NCBI GenBank assembly: GCA_963841705.1
Contig: CAWJDY010000065.1
Location: 41,717-105,716 of the forward strand
From: VAZQ01 sp963841705
Lineage (GTDB): Bacteria > Pseudomonadota > Alphaproteobacteria > Rhizobiales > Xanthobacteraceae
Length of the DNA stretch: 64,000 bases
Direction of reading: 5' to 3'
Numbering within the stretch: the first letter of the stretch is position 1; each line of letters opens with the position of its first letter. The notes under the pieces were generated by a model. That model saw only the letters and a program-made list of their open reading frames with translations. It was not told the origin of the DNA and searched no databases. The translations under genes and the position numbers were made by a program. Shown here in pieces: positions 34,389 to 43,364 of the stretch.

Positions 34389-37300
34389 TTATTCGGCGGC
34401 CTGCATGGTGCGCGCCTTCTCCATCTCAGCGAGCGCACGCCGATATTCGAGCGGCATTACCTTGCGAAATTTCGGGCAATAGGTCTTCCACCGCTCGAGG
34501 ATCTGCACGGCGCGCGTCGAGCCGGTGAAGTGGGCGTGGCGCGAGATGAAATAATGCAGCCGCTCGGCGTCGAACCGCGTCATGTCGTCGAGGATCTCGA
34601 CCCGCCCGTGGGACTCGAGATCATGGACGTGATGATAGATGCGCTCGCTCGCCTCCTCCTCCGCCAGCACCGGCTCGAGCTCCACCATGGCAAGATTGCA
34701 GCGGGTCGCAAACGTGCCGTCCTCGTCGAGGACATACGCGACGCCGCCCGACATGCCCGCGGCAAAATTCCGCCCGGTGCGACCGAGCACGATCACGATT
34801 CCGCCGGTCATGTACTCGCAGCAGTGATCGCCGGCGCCCTCGATCACCGCAAACGCGCCGGAGTTGCGCACGGCGAAGCGCTCGCCGGCCACGCCGCGGA
34901 AGTAGCACTCGCCTTCGATCGCACCGTAGAGCACGGTGTTGCCGACGATGATTGACTCCTCCGGCACGATGCCTGCGTCCGCCGTCGGCCGCACGATGAT
35001 GCGGCCGCCGGACAAGCCCTTGCCGACGTAGTCGTTGGCGTCGCCCTCGAGCTCGAAGGTCACGCCGCGGGCGAGCCAGGCGCCGAAGCTCTGGCCCGCG
35101 GTGCCGGTGAGCTTCACGTGGATGGTGTCGTGGGGGAGCCCGCCGTGGCCGTAGCGTTTGGCGACTTCGCCCGAGAGCATCGCGCCCGCGGTGCGATCGG
35201 TGTTTCTGATGGACGTGACGATGCGCAATGGCGCGCCGCGCTCGAGCGCGGGACGCGCTTGCTCAATCAGCTTGCGGTCGAGAATGGTGTAAATCTTGTG
35301 GTCCTGCGGCTCGCAATGATGGGTGGCGACGCCCTTGCCTGCCTGCGGCTTGAAGAACAGCTTCGAGAAATCGAGGCCCTTGGCCTTCCAGTGCTCGATC
35401 ACCTGCCGCTTGTCGAGCATCTGCATCTGCCCAACCATATCGGCGAAGGTGCGAAAGCCCATGGCCGCCATCAGCTCGCGCACTTCCTCGGCGACGAAGA
35501 AGAAAAAGTTGATGACATGCTCGGGCTTGCCGACGAAGCGCTGGCGCAGCACCGGATCCTGCGTCGCCACCCCCACCGGGCAAGTGTTGAGATGACACTT
35601 GCGCATCATGATGCAGCCTGCGGCAATGAGCGGCGCGGTGGAGAAGCCGAACTCGTCGGCGCCAAGAAGCGCGCCCACGACCACATCGCGCCCGGTTCGG
35701 ATGCCGCCGTCGACCTGCACCGCGATGCGCCCGCGCAGCCGGTTTGCCACGAGGGTCTGGTGCGTCTCGGCGAGCCCGATCTCCCAGGGCGAGCCGGCAT
35801 GCTTGATCGAGGTGAGCGGCGAGGCGCCGGTACCGCCCTCGAACCCCGCAATGGTGACGTGGTCGGCGCGCGCCTTCGACACGCCGGCAGCAACGGTGCC
35901 CACGCCCACTTCGGACACGAGCTTCACCGACACCAGGCCTTCGGGGTTGACGTTCTTGAGGTCGAAGATGAGCTGCGCCAGATCCTCGATGGAATAGATG
36001 TCGTGATGCGGCGGCGGCGAGATGAGCCCCACGCCCGGCGTGGAATGGCGCACCTTGGCGATGATCTGATCGACCTTGTGACCGGGGAGCTGGCCGCCCT
36101 CTCCGGGCTTGGCCCCCTGCGCCATCTTGATCTGCATCATGTCGGAATTGACCAGATATTCCGTCGTCACGCCGAAGCGGCCGGAGGCAACCTGCTTGAT
36201 CGCCGAGCGCATCGAGTCGCCGTTGGGCAGCGGCTTGAAGCGGTCCGTCTCCTCCCCGCCTTCGCCGGTGTTCGACTTGCCGCCGATGCGGTTCATGGCA
36301 ATGGCGAGCGTGGTGTGCGCCTCGCGCGAGATTGAGCCGAAGGACATGGCGCCGGTGGCGAAGCGCCGCACGATGTTCTTGGCGGGCTCGACCTCCTCGA
36401 TCGGCAGCGGCTTGCGCCCGTCCTCTTCCGCCGACTTGAGCCGGAACAGCCCGCGGATGGTGAGCAGGCGTTCGGACTGATCGTTGCTCGCCTTCGCATA
36501 GGTGCGATATTCATCGGGCAGATTGCCGCGCACGGCATGCTGAAGCGCCGTCACGGTCGGCGGGGTCCACACATGGTCCTCGCCTCGCACGCGGAACTGA
36601 TATTCGCCGCCCACGTCGAGGGCCGTGCGATAGATCGGGACGTCGCCGAAGGCATCGCGGTGGCGGTGCACCGTCTCCTCGGAGATCTCGGCCAGCCCCA
36701 CGCCTTCGATGCGCGTTGCCGTGCCGGTGAAATATTCCGCGACGAAATCCGACCTGAGCCCCACCGCGTCGAAGATCTGCGCGCCGCAATAGGACTGATA
36801 GGTGGAGATGCCCATCTTGGACATCACCTTGAGGATGCCCTTGTCGATCGACTTGATGTAACGCTTGAGGATCTCCTTCTCGTCGAGCTTCTGCGGGAGA
36901 TCGTCCTTTATCGCCACCAGGGTCTCGAAGGCGAGATAGGGATTGATCGCCTCGGCGCCGTAGCCCGCGAGGCAGCAGAAGTGATGCACTTCGCGCGGCT
37001 CGCCGGATTCGACCACGAGCCCGACCGACGTGCGCAGGCCCTGGCGGATGAGATGGTGATGCACCGCTGCGCAGGCGAGCAGCGACGGCATGGGGATGTT
37101 CTCCACCCCCGCGCGCCGATCCGAGAGGATGATGATGTTGACGCCTTCGCGCACTGCCGCTTCGGCCCGCGCGCACAGCGTCTCGATCGCGTCTTTGAGT
37201 CCGGCAGATCCCTGCTCCGCCGGCCAGGTGGTGTCGAGGATGCGCGACCTGAAATGGCCGCCGCCCACTTCCGACATCGCGCGGATCTTTTCCAGATCCG

Positions 37301-39290
37301 CATTGGTGAGGATGGGCTGGCGCACTTCCAGGCGCTTGAGGTGGGAGGCGCCTTCGACATCGAACAGGTTGGGCCGCGGCCCGATGATGGACACGAGGCT
37401 CATGACCAGCTCTTCGCGGATCGGATCGATCGGCGGGTTGGTTACCTGGGCGAAGTTCTGCTTGAAATAGGTGAAGAGGAGCTTCGGCCGGTTCGACAGC
37501 GCCGAGATGGGCGTGTCGTTGCCCATGGAGCCGACCGCTTCCTCGCCCGCCACCGCCATGGGCGACATCAGGATGCGCAGGTCCTCCTGGGTGTAGCCGA
37601 AGGCCTGTTGGCGATCGAGCAGCGCGAAGTTTGAGAGCGGCGCCTGTTCCGGCGCGGGCGGCAGATCTTCCAGCACGATCTGGGTGCGCTCGAGCCACTC
37701 CTTATAGGGATGGCTCTTCGCGAGCGTCGCCTTGAGTTCCTCGTCCGGGATGAGGCGGCCCTGATCGAGGTCGACGAGGAGCATCTTGCCGGGCTGCAGC
37801 CGCCATTTCTGGACGATGTCCTTTTCCGCAATGGGCAGGACGCCCATCTCGGAGGCCATGATGATGAGCTCGTCGCGGGTGACGAAATAGCGAGCAGGGC
37901 GCAGCCCGTTGCGATCGAGGGTGGCGCCGATCTGACGGCCGTTGGTGAAGGCGATGGCGGCGGGGCCGTCCCACGGCTCCATCAGCGCGGCGTTGTATTC
38001 GTAGAAGGCGCGGCGTTCCTCATCCATCAGCGGATTACCCGCCCAGGCTTCCGGGATCATCATCATCATGGCGTGCGCGAGCGAGTAGCCGCCCTGCACC
38101 AGGAACTCGAGGGCGTTGTCGAAGCATGCGGTGTCGGACTGACCCTCGTAGGAGATGGGCCAGAGCTTGTTGATGTCCTCGCCGAAGAGATCGGACGAGA
38201 CCGATGCCTGGCGCGCCGCCATCCAGTTGACGTTCCCCCGCAGCGTGTTGATCTCGCCGTTGTGGGCGATCATGCGATAAGGATGCGCCAGCGACCAGGT
38301 GGGGAAGGTGTTGGTGGAGAAGCGCTGGTGCACGAGCGCAAGTGCGCTGGCAAAATCGGGATTGTGCAGGTCGGGATAGTAGGTGCCGAGCTGGTCGGCG
38401 AGGAACATGCCCTTGTAGACGACGGTGCGGCATGAGATCGACACCGGGTAATAGCCGGAGAGCCGCCGCTCCTTGCGGGTGTAGATCGCGTTGGAGATCG
38501 ACTTGCGCAGCACATAGAGCCGGCGCTCGAACTCGTCCTCGCTCTTGATCTTGCGTCCGCGCCCGATGAAGACTTGCAGATGCACCGGCTCGGTCGGCTT
38601 GACCGCCTCGCCGAGCGTGGAGTTGTCGGTCGGGAGCTCGCGCCAGCCGAGCAGCGTCATGCCCTCGCGCTTGATCATCTGCGCATAGATGTCGCGGATG
38701 ATCTGGCGCCAGTCCGGATCGCGCGGCATGAACAGCGTGCCGACGGCATATTCTCCCGGTCGCGGCAGGCCGATGCCGAGGCGATCGGCTTTCTTGGCAA
38801 AGAACCGATGCGGGATCTGCACCAGGATGCCGGCGCCGTCGCCGGCGCGGGGGTCGGCGCCCACTGCGCCGCGGTGTTCGAGATTGCACAGGATGGCGAG
38901 CGCATCCTCGATCAGCTTGTGGGATGCGCGGCCCTTGATATCGGCAATGAAGCCGACCCCGCAGGAGTCCTTCTCCAGGGCGGGATCGTAGAGCCCCTGC
39001 GCTTCGGGCGCTCTCCATCCGTCCCCCGCCTGCGGGGGAGGGTAGGCTGGGGGTTGGGTTGGGGGTTGGGTGAGGGAGCAGCCGCCGGCTGCTGCAACAA
39101 CCCGCGCTTGAACGCCCGGCGAGGGGGCCCGATGCCCCACCCGGCTCCCCCCGACCAAGTCGGGGGTCGCCGACCTCCCCCAGTCGAAGTCGGATTTATC
39201 CGGCTTCGACCCACTTGTACGCACGAACTCGGGTAAACCCGAGTTCGTGTGGGGGAGGTATAAACCCGCGCGCTTCGTTACGCCGCTCAT
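34389..39290 (-). CDS. gltB: Glutamate synthase (NADPH) large subunit
   Basis: This protein of about 1633 aa combines a class II glutaminase, central and FMN domains, a 3Fe-4S cluster and a beta-helix C-terminal domain. The catalytic Cys, normally exposed by propeptide removal, lies in DSCGVGFIADIKG (codon at 38961-38963). FMN-domain and cluster features include FEGGTGASPLTSIKHAG and CHLNTCPVGVA. The C-terminus has repeated GG-rich strands (GIVIVLGRTGRNFAAGMSGG). With the ATG at 39290 the propeptide is 109 residues, because repeat DNA occupies about 39010-39265. The true start is therefore uncertain. Confidence 0.94.
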   Translation of the reverse strand: MSGVTKRAGLYLPHTNSGLPEFVRTSGSKPDKSDFDWGRSATPDLVGGSRVGHRAPSPGVQARVVAAAGGCSLTQPPTQPPAYPPPQAGDGWRAPEAQGLYDPALEKDSCGVGFIADIKGRASHKLIEDALAILCNLEHRGAVGADPRAGDGAGILVQIPHRFFAKKADRLGIGLPRPGEYAVGTLFMPRDPDWRQIIRDIYAQMIKREGMTLLGWRELPTDNSTLGEAVKPTEPVHLQVFIGRGRKIKSEDEFERRLYVLRKSISNAIYTRKERRLSGYYPVSISCRTVVYKGMFLADQLGTYYPDLHNPDFASALALVHQRFSTNTFPTWSLAHPYRMIAHNGEINTLRGNVNWMAARQASVSSDLFGEDINKLWPISYEGQSDTACFDNALEFLVQGGYSLAHAMMMMIPEAWAGNPLMDEERRAFYEYNAALMEPWDGPAAIAFTNGRQIGATLDRNGLRPARYFVTRDELIIMASEMGVLPIAEKDIVQKWRLQPGKMLLVDLDQGRLIPDEELKATLAKSHPYKEWLERTQIVLEDLPPAPEQAPLSNFALLDRQQAFGYTQEDLRILMSPMAVAGEEAVGSMGNDTPISALSNRPKLLFTYFKQNFAQVTNPPIDPIREELVMSLVSIIGPRPNLFDVEGASHLKRLEVRQPILTNADLEKIRAMSEVGGGHFRSRILDTTWPAEQGSAGLKDAIETLCARAEAAVREGVNIIILSDRRAGVENIPMPSLLACAAVHHHLIRQGLRTSVGLVVESGEPREVHHFCCLAGYGAEAINPYLAFETLVAIKDDLPQKLDEKEILKRYIKSIDKGILKVMSKMGISTYQSYCGAQIFDAVGLRSDFVAEYFTGTATRIEGVGLAEISEETVHRHRDAFGDVPIYRTALDVGGEYQFRVRGEDHVWTPPTVTALQHAVRGNLPDEYRTYAKASNDQSERLLTIRGLFRLKSAEEDGRKPLPIEEVEPAKNIVRRFATGAMSFGSISREAHTTLAIAMNRIGGKSNTGEGGEETDRFKPLPNGDSMRSAIKQVASGRFGVTTEYLVNSDMMQIKMAQGAKPGEGGQLPGHKVDQIIAKVRHSTPGVGLISPPPHHDIYSIEDLAQLIFDLKNVNPEGLVSVKLVSEVGVGTVAAGVSKARADHVTIAGFEGGTGASPLTSIKHAGSPWEIGLAETHQTLVANRLRGRIAVQVDGGIRTGRDVVVGALLGADEFGFSTAPLIAAGCIMMRKCHLNTCPVGVATQDPVLRQRFVGKPEHVINFFFFVAEEVRELMAAMGFRTFADMVGQMQMLDKRQVIEHWKAKGLDFSKLFFKPQAGKGVATHHCEPQDHKIYTILDRKLIEQARPALERGAPLRIVTSIRNTDRTAGAMLSGEVAKRYGHGGLPHDTIHVKLTGTAGQSFGAWLARGVTFELEGDANDYVGKGLSGGRIIVRPTADAGIVPEESIIVGNTVLYGAIEGECYFRGVAGERFAVRNSGAFAVIEGAGDHCCEYMTGGIVIVLGRTGRNFAAGMSGGVAYVLDEDGTFATRCNLAMVELEPVLAEEEASERIYHHVHDLESHGRVEILDDMTRFDAERLHYFISRHAHFTGSTRAVQILERWKTYCPKFRKVMPLEYRRALAEMEKARTMQAAE
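39010..39265. repeat. Palindromic repeat DNA inside the gltB propeptide region
   Basis: The stretch contains CCCCCGCCTGCGGGGGAGGG, CCGACCAAGTCGGGGGTCGG-like arms, an AACTCGGGTAAACCCGAGTT palindrome and a CAGTCGAAGTCGGATT...CCGGCTTCGAC pair. It stays in frame with gltB and encodes a Pro/Gly/Ser-rich segment before the catalytic Cys. Confidence 0.7.
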
Positions 39291-39839
39291 GCCAATCTCA
39301 CATCTTGCGGCGCCAAAGCACCGATGAAGCCGTCCCTCTGGATGTTGTGACGCTTGCTGGCGCAGGCAATCCGCACGTGGCACCCACGCGCGAGCCCGCG
39401 CCGTTTGCATTCTTCGGCGGTCGATCGCCCACGGCTTCGAAAGCGCGTGACCGCACCTATTGGCGATGTGGGCGCTGCCGCGGCCCCGCTCATCACCGCA
39501 TTCGGATCCGCCGTACAAGGAACAGAAACCGGCGACCCTAACTGGGACAGCAATGCTGTCCTAGTTGACCCTGCCAAATTCTAGCCGGAATGACAAGGGT
39601 TCGCCTACGTGAATTCGCGGTTCCGCGCGAGTTTTCTTCAAATCCTCCCGCCCAGGCCGGCAAGTCGCTACCGAAACGCGGAAATTTGCAATTCGGCTCG
39701 CCTGAAGTCGTTGAGCAGAAGCTCGTTGAGCGTCGGCTTGCCGGCCTGGGCGAGTTGCTGCCAATGGGGCATGGGAAGGAGGGGAGCGCTTTCGCCGGGC
39801 CGCGTGACACGCTGCCGACCTTCGCTCAATCTATTCGAC

Positions 39840-39990
39840 CCGTGAATTCGGCAGGGGAAGGGGAGCTCGGGGAGGTGAGAAGCCGTAGCCGATGATGCAC
39901 GGGCACGAGAAGCCGGACTCTGCCATAGTAGCCGTGAAGCTAGCGAAACGAAGCGGAACAGCCCGCCGCGGAGCGATCGACTTTTTGTTT
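39840..39990 (+). pseudogene. 5' fragment of a group II intron with its reverse-transcriptase start
   Basis: The DNA GGAGGTGAGAAGCCGTAGCC followed by the ATG at 39892 and the peptide MMHGHEKPDSAIVAVKLAKR match, from memory, the leader and opening residues of bacterial group II intron maturases (MMHGHEKSDSAIVAVKP). Similarity ends after about 30 codons and no RT domain follows. It is a truncated intron left in the chromosome. Confidence 0.6.
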
Positions 39991-40099
39991 ATTGCTTTCG
40001 GCTTCTTTTTAAATCGCTGCAAGGAGGCGGAAAACCGGACAACTCGTCTGCTCCCGACACAAATTTTGCTTGATATTTTGCTTGATTTTGCTTGATATC

Positions 40100-40128
40100 T
40101 TGACATTGTAACAAAAATCTGCTATGAG
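40100..40128 (+). promoter_or_regulatory. Strong sigma-70-type promoter
   Basis: An exact -35 TTGACA (40100-40105) is followed by a 17-bp spacer and TATGAG (40123-40128). The DNA just upstream is AT-rich with three TTTGCTTGAT-like repeats. This is the closest match to a housekeeping promoter in the gene-poor region. No open reading frame starts downstream before the terminator. Confidence 0.6.
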
Positions 40129-40134
40129 TCGCTA

Positions 40135-40187
40135 ATCTTAGAAAGCTGTGAGAGAGGCCCGGCCCGGACTCCCGCGCCGGGCTTTTT
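40135..40187 (+). ncRNA. Candidate short noncoding RNA
   Basis: The interval runs from the expected transcription start of the promoter at 40100 to the end of the terminator at 40157-40187. The predicted transcript is only about 50 nt and lacks a start codon with a reading frame. Evidence is the promoter/terminator pair alone; no known RNA family was recognised. Confidence 0.35.
40157..40187 (+). terminator. Factor-independent terminator
   Basis: A perfect 7-bp stem, GCCCGGC and GCCGGGC, encloses a 12-nt loop and is followed by TTTTTGTTT. It lies 30 bases after the -10 box of the promoter at 40100. Confidence 0.75.
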
Positions 40188-40629
40188 GTTTGGCCAATCG
40201 TCCGTCTGCTGTCGTCCGCTGGCGAAAGTCTCGAGGACGTGCGGGAGCGTTTTCGCCGGATGGTCGAGCGGGGACGCGCCGATGAGAACGACGACTACAT
40301 CATCTTTCGCTGGGAGCGGTGATCGCGACGTTGAGCCATGAATCGCTGGTCATTTCCCTGTTATTTCCTGTTCTTCCCTGTTCCTGATCCTGCCATTTCG
40401 GCGGATGTCCTTGCTGGTACTCACTTTTTTCAGGTTTTGGCTGTCGCCCCGCCCCCCTTTACAGGGATTTGCAGGCAGGGGGAAGCCAATGGCACCCGCC
40501 CCAACACCGATAATGGGCTTTCAAACCTCATAGGAGCAGCCCGGCCGCGACCGGATGTGCGCCGCCAGCGATAACCGGTGCAGGCGCTTACCGGGCAATG
40601 GCAGCCCGTCATGCGGTCATGGCGCGTCC

Positions 40630-40731
40630 TAGAGCGGGATGACTTTCTTCGAATCGTCATCCCCGCTCATCCTCTTGTTGAGCATGTCCTTTTCGCAAAA
40701 CCGGTTCCTACTTTTGCTGGACATGCTCTAT
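40630..40731. repeat. TAGAGC...GCTCTA dispersed repeat, copy 2
   Basis: This is a longer copy of the element at 32685, with an added internal GATGACTTTCTTCGAATCGTC hairpin segment in which GATGA/TCATC arms pair. It shares TCCTTTTCGCAAAACCGGTT and ACTTTTGCTGGACATGCTCT. Its right end supplies the stop of the gene at 40728. Confidence 0.8.
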
Positions 40732-41174
40732 CTGCCGGGCGAGGCCGCCGGCGCTCCTCGGCGCCTCCATCCTTCTCCCAGCTTCACAACAATCGGGCGA
40801 CCGGCGAGTATGCCACCGAGCGTCTCGCTGATCGGCAGCGGCGCGCAGCGGGCCAGGGCTGCTGCTACTGCCGCCCGCAGCGCCGCCCGCTCGTCTTCCG
40901 AGGCAGCAGGACTTTGATAACTGATCAGCGGCTGCCCGAGAATTTCCCCGTTTCGCTTGAGGCTCAGTCGAACGGTAACTTGCGGCGCTGTTCGCATTTC
41001 TGGCGAGATCCAGCACGCGCGCAGACTTGCGCGAATCTCGCGGACCGAGTTGAGCGGATGCTCGGGCTGCGCCGTTTGTGCTGGGGCACCGGCCAAGGGA
41101 ATGCAGCTGACGAAGGTCAGCATCGCGATTGCCGTGTGATTCCTGGTAACCGTCGCAGCCGCTTCCGGGTTCAC
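40728..41174 (-). CDS. Exported TolA/TonB-C-like protein of unknown function
   Basis: This 148-aa product starts at a GTG 12-15 bases after GGAGGATC and has a signal peptide (AIAMLTFVSCIPLAGAPAQT). The mature part has the helix-strand pattern of TolA C-terminal/energy-transducer domains: IRASLRACWISPEM, VTVRLSLKRNGEILGQPLIS, then AALARCAPLPISETLGG. The two Cys could pair. The TAG stop lies in the TAGAGC repeat, so the native C-terminus may have been changed. The function is inferred from pattern only. Confidence 0.65.
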   Translation of the reverse strand: MNPEAAATVTRNHTAIAMLTFVSCIPLAGAPAQTAQPEHPLNSVREIRASLRACWISPEMRTAPQVTVRLSLKRNGEILGQPLISYQSPAASEDERAALRAAVAAALARCAPLPISETLGGILAGRPIVVKLGEGWRRRGAPAASPGR

Positions 41175-41460
41175 CCTAAACGATCCTCCGTTTCTCAGTT
41201 TGCCTTAACTCTTAATGCCGGAGCGCGAAAACCCCAGTGGGTCGTGCGTGCGATGCTACGACGAACGCGAATCCGCCGCATGAAAGTCAACAAATTGCAC
41301 GTCCTGAGACATGCCGTACGGTACTGTTTCAAATCGGATCACGAGTGTGGCAGAGATTTGTTTTAGTTTATGATATCAGATATCGGATTATCGTCCTTCC
41401 CGCCGCAATAGTGCTGAATTGCTGGTCCACATTGACGATGCGGCGGAGCTCTAAGTTCAA

Positions 41461-42030
41461 ATGCGGCTGGTGATCCTGTTGTGCGTAGCGCTCCTTACCG
41501 GAGCGACAAGCCGGGCCGATGAGGTTCACCCGACCACATACGTCTACATCTTGCTCGGCGGCTTTGCCGGCGCGGATGGATATATGGACTCAAGCGGGAT
41601 GCTGCTGCTGGCGCGGCGGATCGCATGGATACCGCATACCTGGGTAGAAACCTACAACTGGGCGGACTGGGTCACTGCAGCGAACCGCATCTGGGCGCTG
41701 CCGACCGAGGATACCAGAGTAGCCGTGATCGGGTACTCCGGAGGAGGATCGCGGGCAACCTGGTTGGCGAACAGCATCCTGCACAAGAGGATCGACCTGG
41801 TCGTGACCTATGATCCGAGTCCGGCCTGGCAGATGCAAAACCTGCCGCCAAACGTGAAGAAGGCAATCACTTATCAAAACCAAAGACGGTTCTTCTTCGG
41901 CCTTGGGGGCGGGGAACTGACCGGGCCTAATGTGGACCGCTTTCAAATTGCCGAGGCGCACCTGGCGGTGCAATTGGACGAGCGACTGCATCAGATTACG
42001 CTGCACGCCATCGAGGAGCTTGCCAAGTGA
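41461..42030 (+). CDS. Exported alpha/beta-hydrolase-like protein
   Basis: This 189-aa product has a short signal peptide (MRLVILLCVALLTGATSRAD). The core shows an alpha/beta-hydrolase nucleophile elbow (VAVIGYSGGGSRATWLANSI, Ser near residue 95) and a following acidic strand (LVVTYDPSPAWQM). A candidate His lies in ERLHQITLHAIEEL near the end. It is shorter than most lipases, so substrate and activity are uncertain. It is transcribed alone. Confidence 0.7.
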   Translation: MRLVILLCVALLTGATSRADEVHPTTYVYILLGGFAGADGYMDSSGMLLLARRIAWIPHTWVETYNWADWVTAANRIWALPTEDTRVAVIGYSGGGSRATWLANSILHKRIDLVVTYDPSPAWQMQNLPPNVKKAITYQNQRRFFFGLGGGELTGPNVDRFQIAEAHLAVQLDERLHQITLHAIEELAK

Positions 42031-42367
42031 GCGACATTAGCGATTTCCGATCATGTATTGCTGGGGATGGCGCCCGGCCAGTACGAGCCGACTTTAACGA
42101 ATGATCAACCCTATCGCCAACTTGATCAGAAAATGCTCTTGAACCTCGTCCGAGGAGCGCGCTTGCGCGCGTCTTGATGCCTCGTCCTGAGGAGCGCGCT
42201 TGCGCGCGTCTCGAAGGACGGCCACAAGCGATATCCGTGCAAGGGGTCATCCTTCGAGCCGCTCGGCGCGCATCCTTCGAGGCTCGCGTGCAAGCACGCG
42301 AGCGCCTCAGGATGAGGCGTTCGAGACGGCGCTTTGCGCCTCCCCAGTGTCTAATGGACTCGACCTA
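42031..42367. repeat. Repeat-filled intergenic region (CCTGAGGAGCGCGCTTGCGC family)
   Basis: Between 42145 and 42342 the DNA contains two near-identical CGAGGAGCGCGCTTGCGCGC segments, then inverted partners such as GCGAGCGCCTCAGGATGAGG and CATCCTTCGAG arms. This is a compound of palindromic repeats of the type widespread in Bradyrhizobium. No gene is present. Confidence 0.7.
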
Positions 42368-43111
42368 CTAGAGAAAAGGCCCGAACTTGAAGTTCAGGCC
42401 GGCTTTGAGGACATTGACGTTCGTGCTGACGCCTACGCCGGTGGTTGTTATGCCGCACACGGCCGCAGTGCAGGCCAACGCCGTCGAATTGTTGTTGTTG
42501 AACCTGTAGTAGTCGTACTCTACGAAGCCGGTGAGCCAGTTCAAGAAGGCATATTCACCGCCGACACCCACCGTCCAGCCTGACTGCGACAGGCTGACTG
42601 TCGGGGCCACGGGCAATGCGGCGGCCTGAAAACCGAAGTCGCCTTGGACCCAGGCGCCGCCGCCCTTGACGTAGCCGAGAAAACGATCAAAGGCATAGCC
42701 GACCCGACCGGTGACGGACGCCAAGGATTTGAATTGTGCGTTGTCCGTCAGTCCGAAGGCAACCGCCGCCGGGATTGCGTTCGCGACGTTGCTGTTGACG
42801 TTGGTCCAGTCATAATCGCCCTGAATGCCGAACACCCAGGCGCCGACCTGATAATTGCAGCCGCCTTGCACGCCGCCCAGAGCGCCGCTTGCCGTGTTGC
42901 TCCCGAAATCTCCGAGCGCTGGATCAGACCAGTCGGTGTTGGCCCAAATTCCTCCGACGTTGCCGCCGAGATAGCATCCGGTCCAGGTGAAGACCGCAAC
43001 GACCGGAGTGGGCGGAGCGTAAACCGGCGCCGGTCGTGCAAGATCGGCCGCGCCAGCGGAGCCGCCCAGCAGGGCAATCAGGCTTGCGCCTGCGAGTAAA
43101 AGATTTCTCAT
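42368..43111 (-). CDS. Outer-membrane beta-barrel protein (Omp25/Omp31-like)
   Basis: This 247-aa product has a signal peptide (LLLAGASLIALLGGSAGAAD) followed by an eight-stranded-barrel pattern of the porin_OmpL/OMP_b-brl family: FTWTGCYLGGNVGGIWA at the start, YAFDRFLGYVKGGGAW and WTVGVGGEYAFLNWLTGFVE later, and the terminal FKFGPFL with a C-terminal hydrophobic residue. Rhizobiales carry many paralogues of this surface protein. It is transcribed alone. Confidence 0.9.
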   Translation of the reverse strand: MRNLLLAGASLIALLGGSAGAADLARPAPVYAPPTPVVAVFTWTGCYLGGNVGGIWANTDWSDPALGDFGSNTASGALGGVQGGCNYQVGAWVFGIQGDYDWTNVNSNVANAIPAAVAFGLTDNAQFKSLASVTGRVGYAFDRFLGYVKGGGAWVQGDFGFQAAALPVAPTVSLSQSGWTVGVGGEYAFLNWLTGFVEYDYYRFNNNNSTALACTAAVCGITTTGVGVSTNVNVLKAGLNFKFGPFL

Positions 43112-43364
43112 CCCAGATCCTCCTTATGCGCCCCGCAAGCTCGCACTCACATACCTGCAATTCTGGCAGCAAATTATTCCGCTAATGTGGCAGGCTCTTG
43201 CGAGCAAGACACACCGCCAATTTGGGCTGGGGCAAGAATTAGGCTCTGCCACGGCGGAATCGCGACTGCGTCCTTCCGGCACAGCCGATCAAGCCGCAGA
43301 AGGAAGTCGTAATAGGAACAAGTTTGGCTTTAAGCTGGGTGTCTCATCAGAGTCTCTCAAGCCT

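Larger units (their letters stand above)
39519..40727. other. Gene-poor region upstream of gltB
   Basis: About 1.2 kb with no intact gene. It holds a short coherent minus-strand frame at 39668-39772 (34 codons, MPHWQQLAQAGKPTLNELLL at the start, no ribosome site), a group II intron ORF remnant near 39840-39990, a strong promoter-terminator pair at 40100-40187, a start-less 42-codon frame ending at 40322 (ESLEDVRERFRRMVERGRAD) and a TAGAGC repeat at 40630-40731. Confidence 0.6.

Noticed and set aside
36511..37698. Long second minus-strand frame within gltB, and long plus-strand frames opposite it
   Set aside because: GltB is clearly coded in its own frame with catalytic motifs throughout; the others are shadows caused by high GC at third positions.
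40338..40574. Small plus-strand gene starting MNRWSFPCYF
   Set aside because: The frame depends on a TTCCCTGTT repeat run, has no ribosome site and no recognisable domain.
43188..43202. Possible sigma-54 promoter TGGCAG...TTGC
   Set aside because: The distance between GG and GC is nine bases instead of the required ten, and the sixth base is G instead of C. No plus-strand gene follows.
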